Below are positions 7,673 through 16,048 of a stretch of 64,000 bases of DNA, piece by piece. The stretch's first letter is position 1. Each line of letters opens with the position of its first letter. The notes below the pieces were generated by a model. That model ran no database searches. It was given only the letters and a program-made list of their open reading frames with translations, and was not told where the DNA came from. The position numbers and the translations under genes were made by a program. Origin of the DNA: Algibacter sp045066735 (GTDB lineage Bacteria; Bacteroidota; Bacteroidia; Flavobacteriales; Flavobacteriaceae). The stretch is taken from positions 186,001-250,000 of the forward strand of contig NZ_JBISHH010000025.1 in assembly GCF_045066735.1 (NCBI RefSeq), written 5' to 3'.

Positions 7673-9067
7673 TTATTTTCTTTTTAAAGTTAACTTACAC
7701 AATGCATTTTTAGGTAAATCAATATTTATTTCCTCTTCATCAATTATTAACTTTACAAATTGATTTGTTGATTTCTCATTCTGAATCAAAACTTTAATGT
7801 CGTTAGCGTTGTTTTTCGTGGATACAATGGTATGTTTAGAAATATGAGCAATTCTTTTATCACCTTTAACAATAGCGTTACTCGATAAATACATGGCGTT
7901 GTAATCTGGCGTATACTCAATGGCTCCATTTTTACGATTGATTACCATTAAAGAGTTTTGTTTCCAACCCCAAGCGCTTTTAGAGGTTTCATTTAAAATA
8001 AGATTCCAATAGCAATAGTTGGTGCTGCCTGCGTTTATATAATTTGCAATTTCAGCAATTCTTTCTTTAGCCTGTTTGGTAGAGTTATCACCATTATAAC
8101 ACTTAGTTTCAGTGTTCATGATTTTCATGTTAGGCGCTAGTAACGAAACTTCTCGCATAAAAGGCTCTAGAGCATATTGAAAACCAATACCGTCAAATTT
8201 ATTTATAGTTTTTGCATTTAATATTTTATAATGATCGCCTCTATTAATCGTTCTAAAAGTACCTGCCCAAATACCGGTGTTTAGTTTTTTCTTTTTAAAA
8301 GCCGGAATGATATAATCTAAGCTTAATTCTTGCATTTGTTCCATAGACATATTACAACCAGGAAAAGGGGCGTAGGTGTCAGGTTCATTTTGCACACAAA
8401 ATCGGTCAATTATAACATCTTCTTTTTTATAAGCTTCTATGTATTTTACTAAATAGGTTGCATATGCTGTGTAAATTTCTGGAGATTCTTTTAACCTACT
8501 TTTTGTTTTGTCTATATTATTTTTATCTATAGCATTGCTATATTTCATCCAAGCAGGTGGACTCCAAGGTGATGCTTGTAATAGCATATCGCTATTCTCT
8601 TTTAATGCCGCTTTTATAAATGGTAATAGGTATTTTTTATCTCTTTTTATAGAAAAGTGTTTCATTTTGTAATCTTCAGGAACCATACTGTAACTGTAAG
8701 CATCTAAAGAAAAATCACTTGCACCAATAGGCGTTCTATTAAAAACCAGATTTGCATTATTGGTGTTAAAGAGATTTTTTAAAACCTCGCGTTGTTTGTT
8801 TTCTGGTAAGCTAAATAATGCTTCACCGCCGTTTTCATTAAAGGCACCACCAATACCTTCAATAGTTTGAAATTCAATTTCAGGAATTAAAACAATAAAA
8901 TCATTTTGATGAACTTTAGCATTAGGGTCTATTGTTGTTTCATAATTTTTTACTGGCGAAGCTTCGCCTTTTTCAAGTGATACATAAGACATTTCCACAT
9001 TGTATTTTTGCGCATTTACGGCTGAAGTAAGCAATATGGCTGCTATTATTGTTTTGTAAAACCTCAT
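7673..9067 (-). CDS. Glycoside hydrolase family 30 enzyme
   Basis: A 464-residue secreted enzyme (signal peptide to about residue 20, AVNAQ). It has the GH30 hallmarks: GIGGAFNENGG near 71-81, SPWSPPAWMK at 166-175, the acid/base Glu at 228 (QNEPD) and the nucleophile Glu at 320 (MNTETK). GH30 members are retaining beta-glucosidases, xylanases, beta-fucosidases or beta-1,6-galactanases with a (beta/alpha)8 barrel plus side beta domain, and the C-terminal beta strands are present (to residue 464). It is joined end to end with the upstream GH2 gene (1-base overlap) and followed by the nucleoside-hydrolase-like gene. Exact linkage specificity is unknown; a galactan side chain is likely from context. 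Confidence 0.92.
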   Translation of the reverse strand: MRFYKTIIAAILLTSAVNAQKYNVEMSYVSLEKGEASPVKNYETTIDPNAKVHQNDFIVLIPEIEFQTIEGIGGAFNENGGEALFSLPENKQREVLKNLFNTNNANLVFNRTPIGASDFSLDAYSYSMVPEDYKMKHFSIKRDKKYLLPFIKAALKENSDMLLQASPWSPPAWMKYSNAIDKNNIDKTKSRLKESPEIYTAYATYLVKYIEAYKKEDVIIDRFCVQNEPDTYAPFPGCNMSMEQMQELSLDYIIPAFKKKKLNTGIWAGTFRTINRGDHYKILNAKTINKFDGIGFQYALEPFMREVSLLAPNMKIMNTETKCYNGDNSTKQAKERIAEIANYINAGSTNYCYWNLILNETSKSAWGWKQNSLMVINRKNGAIEYTPDYNAMYLSSNAIVKGDKRIAHISKHTIVSTKNNANDIKVLIQNEKSTNQFVKLIIDEEEINIDLPKNALCKLTLKRK

Positions 9068-11940
9068 TATTTTATTTGTTTTAGCTTAAATCCATTTAGC
9101 CATAACGTTCCCTTTTTGTTAATACTTTTAAATTTTAGAGTTATGGTCTTTGATCCATCTGATATAAACGTTGATTTTATAGCGATTGGTTGGCGTTCTC
9201 CACTGCTCGCATTATCATAATAATTCACAATATGATCATCGGAAACTCTGGTAAAACTACCTTCTACATCTTCTACAGTAACTTCTATATCATTGGTTAA
9301 TTTAATATCAGTTTTTCTTGCATGGTGAAAGGTTTCAATAGCATATTTACCAGCTTTTAAGTTGGATAGCTTTAAAGTAATTTCGCCTTCTTCAACATAA
9401 ACACCATCTGTACCTACAAAACTTAAATCACCAATCATGCTTGTGCCGTTTCCTAACCAATTTATTTTTTTGTTGACACTAATTTCTACTCGAGTATTTG
9501 TGTGCTTTAAAATGTAACTTAAATCGTTGTTAGAATTTCCTGTCCATTCCTGCCAATCAAATTGTACCAATTGCTTTTCTCCTCCAATATCTACGCGTTC
9601 AATAGGAAAATCATAAATAGGTTGGGCGTGGTTTGCAATTTCGTTGGTGTTATATTTTACGGTATTAATTGTTGCTTTTCCTGGCTTTAAGCCTTTCGCT
9701 TTTGCCGTAATGGTTATGTTACCTGTTGCATTAGATCCTTTTACGTAAATAGCGGCAACACCATTATAGACTTTAGCAGGGTTTGCATAAATTTTACCGT
9801 TATCAATTATTTCTCCAGCGCCAGTTATTGAGAACTGAACTTCGTTTTTAGTGTTGGTTACGACTTCGCCGTTTTCATCTAGAATAGAAGCGTATACCAA
9901 TCTTATATCCGATCCGCCTGCATAAAATGGTTGATCTGTGATATTATATTCAACTTTTATATGATGCGGTTTGCTTTCTTTTTGTCTAGTAAATTCGGTT
10001 ACCTTTTCACCGTTTGAATATCCGATAGCTTTTAATGTGCCACTTTTCCAATTGTGCTTAAAAGTAAATGAAGGATGATTTAAATTGGTTTTTGTAACGT
10101 CATTATCAGGTAGCTGCGTCGCAATAAGTTTACCATCTTGATATAATTCTACTTCTTGGCAGTTACTAAAAACTCTAACTTTTCCGTCTTTAGAAGCTGT
10201 TTCGTCTGCAATATGTATTATTGGTTTTTTTACTAATTCCGATTGATACCAATAATAAACCGGTTTGGGTACTCTATAAGGCGAAAGAACGCCATAAGTA
10301 GTCATAAAATCTCTAGACCATTGGTCGTCTACAATATCTGGTTGTAAATGATTGTAATCTGCACCCAACCAAGTAATAGCTGCAAAATTGTTTTTGTTGC
10401 CTTTATATCTTGAAATATGAAATTGATTGACTTCGGCATTTGGTGAACTACCATGTTCCATAACCATGGTAAAGGCACTCTCAGGGAACTCTGTTCTTCG
10501 ATAATCCATAGTGGCATGCACATCGGTTATGCCTTCGTTTTTAGGGCCATCCCACGGGGCAGAAGCAGAGGCTGTTAATCTAAACGGATCTTCTTCTTTG
10601 GCAACAGTTTGCATTCGTGGTACAGGACCTCTATGGTTAATTCCTGCTCCCCAAACAATAATAGATGGATGGTTTCTATGATTACGAATCATGGTTCTGG
10701 TTGCTTTCTCTAAATTTGAAAACCAATTATCATCACCCCATTCTATCCATGTAGAAGGTTCTTCATAAATAAATATTCCTAATTCATCACAGGCTTTAAT
10801 AAAAGCATCGTCTTGTGTGTAATGAGATAGCCTGATGATGTTCATACCTGCTTTTTTGTATTGTAAAGCTTCATTATAATGAAATGAATTTGGAACAGCA
10901 TCTCCTATATTAGGGTAGCTTTGATGGCGGTTTGCACCTACTAAAAACAGTGGCTCACCATTTAGAACAAATCCTTTGCCTTTTTCTAAAGAAAATTTTC
11001 TGAAACCAAATGTGTTTTCTACAAAATCAACAGGTGTTTCATTATCATAAATTACAGAATTTATACGATAGAGATATGGTGAGTCTGGAGACCATAAGTG
11101 ATAATCTTCTTCAACGGTTGCAGACTGCCTAAAGGTATGGACAGAATTTGCCGCAATATTAATTTCAGATATTAATTTCTTTACAACAAATCCGTCTTTA
11201 TTAATAATATTCGTGATTATTTTACTTCTCTTATTTGTAGAATTTTCATTTTTCACAGTAGTTTTAATGGTAACTGTTCCATTATTTTTATTAACGGTTG
11301 GTGTTGTAATATGCACACCAGCATCAAAAGCCTCCCAATTGTAGTTTACATGTAGTTTATTGGTGGTCACTAAATATACATCTCTATAAAGTCCACCAAA
11401 TTTGACATAATCTGTTCTATGTGGATCTGGAGCAATAGTTTGGTTATAGGTGTTATCTGCTTTAATGGCAATGGTGTTTTCTTCTCCAAATTTCACGAAG
11501 TTCGTAATGTCAAAATGAAAAGGTGTGTATCCGTTTACGGCATAGTTTCCCGCTTTTTTACCATTAACCCATAATTCAGTTGCATTATGAACAGCTTCAA
11601 ATTCTATAAATACTTTTTGAGAGGCATCTGCTGTAATTTTTATTTTTTTGCGATACCAGCTTACATCACGAAGGTATTTTTCTTGCACCCAAGTTTCTTT
11701 TATACTATCTAATTCATAAGAAACTAATTGAGGATTGTGAGGTACAGAAACATCTTTCCAAGAGCTATCATCAAAATTAATAGCTGTAGGATTAGTTTTA
11801 AGATCTCCTAAATGGAATTTCCAACCAATGTTTAGGTTTGTTTTTGTTCTATTTCCAGTCTCAAAACCATTAGGAAGCGTTTGTGCCTTAACTAGTAAAG
11901 ACAATAATACCAAAATTACAAGGGTATATGTTTTTCTCAT
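9067..11940 (-). CDS. Glycoside hydrolase family 2 protein with acid/base Glu replaced
   Basis: About 957 residues from the internal Met chosen as start (MRKTYTLVILV). The longer reading from 11961 would overlap the GH16 stop codon. Signal peptide ends near LLVKAQ. Numbered from the longer reading, the GH2 jelly roll spans about 40-210, the Ig-like domain 215-325 and the TIM barrel 325-600. C-terminal Ig-like and malectin/CBM-like domains follow (to 964). The nucleophile Glu502 is kept (MVMEHGSS). The usual acid/base motif W-S-x-G-N-E reads W-G-A-G-I-N at 437-442, so the acid/base Glu is Asn. The gene lies between GH16 and GH30 in one operon. It is a GH2 by fold; activity may be altered or lost. 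Confidence 0.9.
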   Translation of the reverse strand: MRKTYTLVILVLLSLLVKAQTLPNGFETGNRTKTNLNIGWKFHLGDLKTNPTAINFDDSSWKDVSVPHNPQLVSYELDSIKETWVQEKYLRDVSWYRKKIKITADASQKVFIEFEAVHNATELWVNGKKAGNYAVNGYTPFHFDITNFVKFGEENTIAIKADNTYNQTIAPDPHRTDYVKFGGLYRDVYLVTTNKLHVNYNWEAFDAGVHITTPTVNKNNGTVTIKTTVKNENSTNKRSKIITNIINKDGFVVKKLISEINIAANSVHTFRQSATVEEDYHLWSPDSPYLYRINSVIYDNETPVDFVENTFGFRKFSLEKGKGFVLNGEPLFLVGANRHQSYPNIGDAVPNSFHYNEALQYKKAGMNIIRLSHYTQDDAFIKACDELGIFIYEEPSTWIEWGDDNWFSNLEKATRTMIRNHRNHPSIIVWGAGINHRGPVPRMQTVAKEEDPFRLTASASAPWDGPKNEGITDVHATMDYRRTEFPESAFTMVMEHGSSPNAEVNQFHISRYKGNKNNFAAITWLGADYNHLQPDIVDDQWSRDFMTTYGVLSPYRVPKPVYYWYQSELVKKPIIHIADETASKDGKVRVFSNCQEVELYQDGKLIATQLPDNDVTKTNLNHPSFTFKHNWKSGTLKAIGYSNGEKVTEFTRQKESKPHHIKVEYNITDQPFYAGGSDIRLVYASILDENGEVVTNTKNEVQFSITGAGEIIDNGKIYANPAKVYNGVAAIYVKGSNATGNITITAKAKGLKPGKATINTVKYNTNEIANHAQPIYDFPIERVDIGGEKQLVQFDWQEWTGNSNNDLSYILKHTNTRVEISVNKKINWLGNGTSMIGDLSFVGTDGVYVEEGEITLKLSNLKAGKYAIETFHHARKTDIKLTNDIEVTVEDVEGSFTRVSDDHIVNYYDNASSGERQPIAIKSTFISDGSKTITLKFKSINKKGTLWLNGFKLKQIK

Positions 11941-11951
11941 TTTCTGTTTTT

Positions 11952-12815
11952 TTATTTCCAAACTCTAAAATATTTTACATGATATGCTCCGTCTAACTTG
12001 TTGTTATCTGGTAGGGCTCCAAACCACTTATTTGATTCGCAATTAAAATTGATTTCTAAAGGCTGGTGCCAATGGGTGTTTTTTGCTTCTCTAAATAATA
12101 TACCATCTATATAAAATCTTATATATTCTTTGGTCCATTCTAAACCCCAAACATGGTAATCTTTTTGTAATTCATGGGGGAAATAGTATTTCTTAGTTCG
12201 TGAAAAATGTTTTTTAACATCGCCTTGATCTTGAGGAGATTTAAAGACATGAATATTCGAATTTAAATCGTGACGATTATAATCTACTCCTGGAGCATTT
12301 TCGCAAATATCAATTTCGGTCCACCAATCTTTATCTACATTTGTCATCCAAAAACCAGAAACCCAAGGAGCATCCATTAGTTTAGCTTCAGCTTCAAAAT
12401 AGCCATATAGGAATTTGTTTTTGCTTTTTATAAAACCTGTGGAATGCGTAAAATCTTCAGGTAGGTTTTCTTCTCCGTGCTTATTCACTCTAATTACTAA
12501 TTCTCCATTTTCTAAGTTTACATTGGAGCCATGAAAATAGGTTGGTGGTCGTCCCTTCCATTTGGGGTTGTTAGGGTACCATTTGTCTTCATTCAATTTT
12601 TTATTATCAAATTCATCAGAGTATTTTTTAAGTAATTTCCAATGTTCATTGTTTTTTTGATCAGATAAAGGATAACTAGAATTTAAGCGTTGTATTCTGT
12701 TTTCTAATTGGATAGAATCAACATAGTTCTTTGGTGGTATTGTTAAATTTTGAGCTCCAGTTTTGACGACTGCAAGTAAGAAAGCCAAAATATAAAAGGG
12801 TTTTATGGATCTCAT
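11952..12815 (-). CDS. Glycoside hydrolase family 16 endo-galactanase (agarase/porphyranase/carrageenase type)
   Basis: A 287-residue secreted enzyme (signal peptide to about residue 21, KTGAQ). The catalytic signature E-I-D-I-C-E has Glu167 (nucleophile), Asp169 and Glu172 (acid/base). The six-residue ExDxxE spacing (beta-bulge type) marks the GH16 subfamilies acting on marine galactans, such as agarases, porphyranases and kappa-carrageenases. Aromatic subsite motifs GFWMTNVDKDWW precede it, and the C-terminal strand HVKYFRVWK closes the jelly roll. It is a single domain without CBM or sorting tail. It heads the GH16-GH2-GH30 operon after a terminator. With the L-galactose operon nearby, porphyranase is the favoured guess, but agarase cannot be excluded. 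Confidence 0.92.
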   Translation of the reverse strand: MRSIKPFYILAFLLAVVKTGAQNLTIPPKNYVDSIQLENRIQRLNSSYPLSDQKNNEHWKLLKKYSDEFDNKKLNEDKWYPNNPKWKGRPPTYFHGSNVNLENGELVIRVNKHGEENLPEDFTHSTGFIKSKNKFLYGYFEAEAKLMDAPWVSGFWMTNVDKDWWTEIDICENAPGVDYNRHDLNSNIHVFKSPQDQGDVKKHFSRTKKYYFPHELQKDYHVWGLEWTKEYIRFYIDGILFREAKNTHWHQPLEINFNCESNKWFGALPDNNKLDGAYHVKYFRVWK

Positions 12816-12980
12816 TTTATGTAGATATTTTAAAGTATAAAAATATTCATAATCCGATATTTATTAAATTAGAAATGTACAGAATGCTATCACATATGGT
12901 TAAATGTTATTACCGTTATAAATAAATTGAATCAGTACGGGTAATTCACGTATTTATATAAAAAAGAATATAAAAAAAAA

Positions 12981-13010
12981 GCTTTGAGTTTTTATTCAAA
13001 GCCTTTTTTT
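12981..13010. terminator. Bidirectional intrinsic terminator
   Basis: The stem GCTTTGA / TCAAAGC (12981-12987, 12996-13002) is flanked by nine A on the left and seven T on the right, so it can end transcription on either strand. It lies between the sulfatase gene ending at 13026 and the GH16 gene starting at 12815, splitting the minus-strand locus into two transcription units. Confidence 0.75.
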
Positions 13011-13025
13011 ATTGATATGCACAAG

Positions 13026-14615
13026 TTATTTTAATTCTAACTCTTTAATTTCTACTTTCTCTGTTCCTCTTAATTTTTCATAAGTAGCAATCATTTCAGC
13101 TAATTTCTCTTTGTTGGTTTCAGCAAGGTTGTTTTGTTGATCAAAATCTTCTTTTAAATTATATAGCTGATAGTTACTTGATACACCTAATTCTATGTTT
13201 ACTTGTTTATTAATTGGTTGTCCTTTATATGGAGGAATTAGCGCCCAATTACCACTACGAAGCGCAGTTTTTTGTCCGGCTTCTAAAATTAAATCTGTTC
13301 TACCATTTTTAGATTTTCCTAAAAGAGCATCCATTATTTGTTTACTATCATCAGTTTTAACCGTACTTCCTGTTAAGTTAGCTAAAGAATTTAGTAAATC
13401 TATTTGGCAAACTAAAGCATCTGAAACAGTGGGTTTAATAGTGCCTTTCCAATAGGTTATAAATGGTACGTGTGTACCAGCATCAAACAAGCTATATTTT
13501 CCACCTCTTAATCCGCCTGTTGGTGTATGTTTTCCTAATTTTTCAACAGCATCATCATAATAACCATCATTGAGAACTGGGCCATTATCACTAGATAAAA
13601 CAATTAATGTGTTTTCTAATAAATTTTCTTCTTCTAAAGTTTTTATAAACTCTCCAATAACCCAATCGGCTTCTAAAATAACATCGCCTCTTGGCCCCAT
13701 ACCAGATTTACCAACAAAGCGCGGATGTGGTGTTCGAGGTACATGTGGTTGTTGAAGTGCATAGTATAAAAAGAAGGGAGCATCTTTATGATCTTTTACG
13801 TAGGCTTGAGCTTTATTTAAAAAATGATCAGCCATATCTACGTCGCTCCATTTTGCCGCTTCTCCACCTTTCATGTATCCAATTCTTGGAATGCCGTTTA
13901 CAATACTATTGTTGTGTCCATGATGCCATTTCATAGATAAAAGTTCTGGGTTTTCTTTTCCGGTAGGTTGTCCATTAAAGTTTTTACCATAGTTAACTTG
14001 AATAGGATCATTAGGATCTAAGCCATCAACATGTCCATCTTTTATATATACGGTTGGTACACGGTCTTGTGTGGCAGCCATAATGTATGAATAGTCGAAA
14101 CCAACCTCATTTGGGCCTGGAGAAACACGTTCATTCCAGTTTACATGGCCAGCACCTAAGCCTAGGTGCCATTTACCAACGATACCGGTTTGATAACCTT
14201 GTTGTTTTAGCATTTTAGGAACTGTCGTTTGTTCCGTACTTATAATTAAAGGAGCTGTGCCAGGTAAAATTTGTGCGTCTTTATTTCTCCATGGATAAAT
14301 ACCTGTTAGTATTCCAAATCGGCTAGGCGTACAGGTCGCCGAGGTTGCATAACCATTTGTAAAACGAACACCTCCATTCGCTAACTTATCGATATTGGGT
14401 GTATTAATTTCTGTTGCACCATTAGCACTAATATCGCCATAACCTAAATCGTCTAAATAAATAAATACAATATTGGGTTTTACGATTTCTTCAAGATTGG
14501 TTTCGGTATTTTGTACCCCTTGGTTTTTATTATCCTTACAGCTCCATGCTGAAACGACTAGAGCAGATGCAAGTAAGAATTTTGAAGTTGTTATTAGCTT
14601 ATAAAAATGTTTCAT
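13026..14615 (-). CDS. Lipoprotein S1-family sulfatase (arylsulfatase A-like)
   Basis: A 529-residue sulfatase with lipobox Cys26 (SAWSC), so probably anchored in the outer membrane or periplasm. The metal ligands lie at 54-55 (YLDDLGYGD), the formylglycine motif C-T-P-S-R at 95-99 followed by FGILTG, then GKWHLGLG and QQPHVPR. SSDNGP marks the metal-site Asp-Asn pair. It lies last in a four-gene run (sulfatase, GH2, sulfatase, sulfatase) with short spacers, ending in a bidirectional terminator. Such exo-sulfatases remove sulfate from oligogalactans before GH2 attack. Substrate position unknown. Confidence 0.93.
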   Translation of the reverse strand: MKHFYKLITTSKFLLASALVVSAWSCKDNKNQGVQNTETNLEEIVKPNIVFIYLDDLGYGDISANGATEINTPNIDKLANGGVRFTNGYATSATCTPSRFGILTGIYPWRNKDAQILPGTAPLIISTEQTTVPKMLKQQGYQTGIVGKWHLGLGAGHVNWNERVSPGPNEVGFDYSYIMAATQDRVPTVYIKDGHVDGLDPNDPIQVNYGKNFNGQPTGKENPELLSMKWHHGHNNSIVNGIPRIGYMKGGEAAKWSDVDMADHFLNKAQAYVKDHKDAPFFLYYALQQPHVPRTPHPRFVGKSGMGPRGDVILEADWVIGEFIKTLEEENLLENTLIVLSSDNGPVLNDGYYDDAVEKLGKHTPTGGLRGGKYSLFDAGTHVPFITYWKGTIKPTVSDALVCQIDLLNSLANLTGSTVKTDDSKQIMDALLGKSKNGRTDLILEAGQKTALRSGNWALIPPYKGQPINKQVNIELGVSSNYQLYNLKEDFDQQNNLAETNKEKLAEMIATYEKLRGTEKVEIKELELK

Positions 14616-14650
14616 TTTGGTTTATGTTTACGGTAGAGAAATGTATGAAG

Positions 14651-16045
14651 TTATTTGTTTTTTAGAGATTTTTTTCGAGTATTTTCCCAAAGTTTTTCTT
14701 CTTTTTTAACATTTTCAGCATGCGGATCGTACCATCCAGGAGCCATGTTTTTTGCATCCCAAGCTTTATAAGTTTTTTCTAAATCAGCAATGATTTCAGG
14801 ATGTTCACTTGCAATATCATTACGTTCAAGATGATCTTTTTCTAAATCGAAAAGTAATGTTTTGTCTTTGTAGGCACTTTTGTATAATTTAAATTTTCCT
14901 TTTCTAACGGCATATTCAAAATTACCAGATGACCTCCAGAATAACACGTCGTGCGGATTTCCTTTGTTTGTATTATGAATGAAAGGCATTAAATCTACAC
15001 CATCTAATTGTGGTTCTTTCGAAATATCACCTTGGGCTGCATTTAGTAATGTTGGAAATAAATCTAACGAAGAAATAGGTTTTGAGTACGTTTGCCCTCC
15101 ATTAATTTTATTTGGCCAATTAATGAAAAATGGCACTTTAATACCTCCTTCAAATAGCATGCCTTTATGCCCTCTATTTGGTCTGTTGTCTGCATGCTGC
15201 ATTCTTCCTCCGTTATCGCTCAAAAATACGACAATAGTATTGTCTTTAATACCGTTGGCAACTAAGGTAGAATCAATTTTACCAACATTAGTATCTACTG
15301 CATTTACCATGGCTGCATAAACACTTCTTCCTGCATATTCAATATGTTTGGTTTTTTCTAAATATGCTCGAGTAGCATGATCTGGTGCGTGTGGTGCATT
15401 ATAAGCTAAATACATAAAAAAGGGTTTGTCATCTTTTTTAGAAATGAATTTAATAGCTTCGTTAGTAAAATCATCGGTTAGGTAAGATAATTCACTTTCT
15501 GGTACAATTTTTCTATCTCTGTATACGGTATGAATATCATCTGTAGAATTTCCCCAATAGTTCATGCCTCCACCTGGAAAACCAAACCAATGGTCGAAAC
15601 CTTGCGCAGGTGGGTACAAATCGGGATGATCTCCTAGATGCCATTTACCAATAGCGCTTGTTCTATAACCTTGCTCTTTTAATGCTTCAGGAATCAATTT
15701 TTCTGATAGAGGTGTGCCAACGGTTTCGTCGTTTTCTACTTTATATGGCATGTTGCAATCGTGTCCGAAACGAGCTTGGTAGCGGCCTGTTAATAATCCT
15801 GCTCTTGAAGGGCTGCAATAAGGGTGTGAAACATACCCGTTAGAAAATATAACACCTTGTGATGCTAGTCTGTCTAGATTGTCGGTTGGTATATCTGTTG
15901 CTCCGTTGAACCCGACATCGGCCCAGCCTTGGTCGTCGGTTAAAATAACAATAATGTTAGGCTTGGTCTGAGAAAACGCCTTACTTGCAGCAATAAATAC
16001 AATTGCTACAAGTAATATTTTTACTCTTTCTTTATTTAAAATCAT
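14651..16045 (-). CDS. Secreted S1-family sulfatase
   Basis: A 464-residue sulfatase with an ordinary signal peptide (cleavage near residue 26, KAFSQ). The metal ligands are in LTDDQGWADVG (36-46), and the formylglycine motif C-S-P-S-R is at 77-81 followed by AGLLTGRYQ. GKWHLGDHPD and PHAPDH carry further active-site Lys and His residues, and LSDNGG the metal Asp-Asn. Compact length means no extra domains. It ends 4 bases before... the upstream GH2 stop-to-start spacing is only 3 bases, so translation is probably coupled to the GH2 beta-galactosidase. That pairing suggests desulfation and galactose release act on the same oligosaccharide. Confidence 0.93.
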   Translation of the reverse strand: MILNKERVKILLVAIVFIAASKAFSQTKPNIIVILTDDQGWADVGFNGATDIPTDNLDRLASQGVIFSNGYVSHPYCSPSRAGLLTGRYQARFGHDCNMPYKVENDETVGTPLSEKLIPEALKEQGYRTSAIGKWHLGDHPDLYPPAQGFDHWFGFPGGGMNYWGNSTDDIHTVYRDRKIVPESELSYLTDDFTNEAIKFISKKDDKPFFMYLAYNAPHAPDHATRAYLEKTKHIEYAGRSVYAAMVNAVDTNVGKIDSTLVANGIKDNTIVVFLSDNGGRMQHADNRPNRGHKGMLFEGGIKVPFFINWPNKINGGQTYSKPISSLDLFPTLLNAAQGDISKEPQLDGVDLMPFIHNTNKGNPHDVLFWRSSGNFEYAVRKGKFKLYKSAYKDKTLLFDLEKDHLERNDIASEHPEIIADLEKTYKAWDAKNMAPGWYDPHAENVKKEEKLWENTRKKSLKNK

Positions 16046-16048
16046 CTT

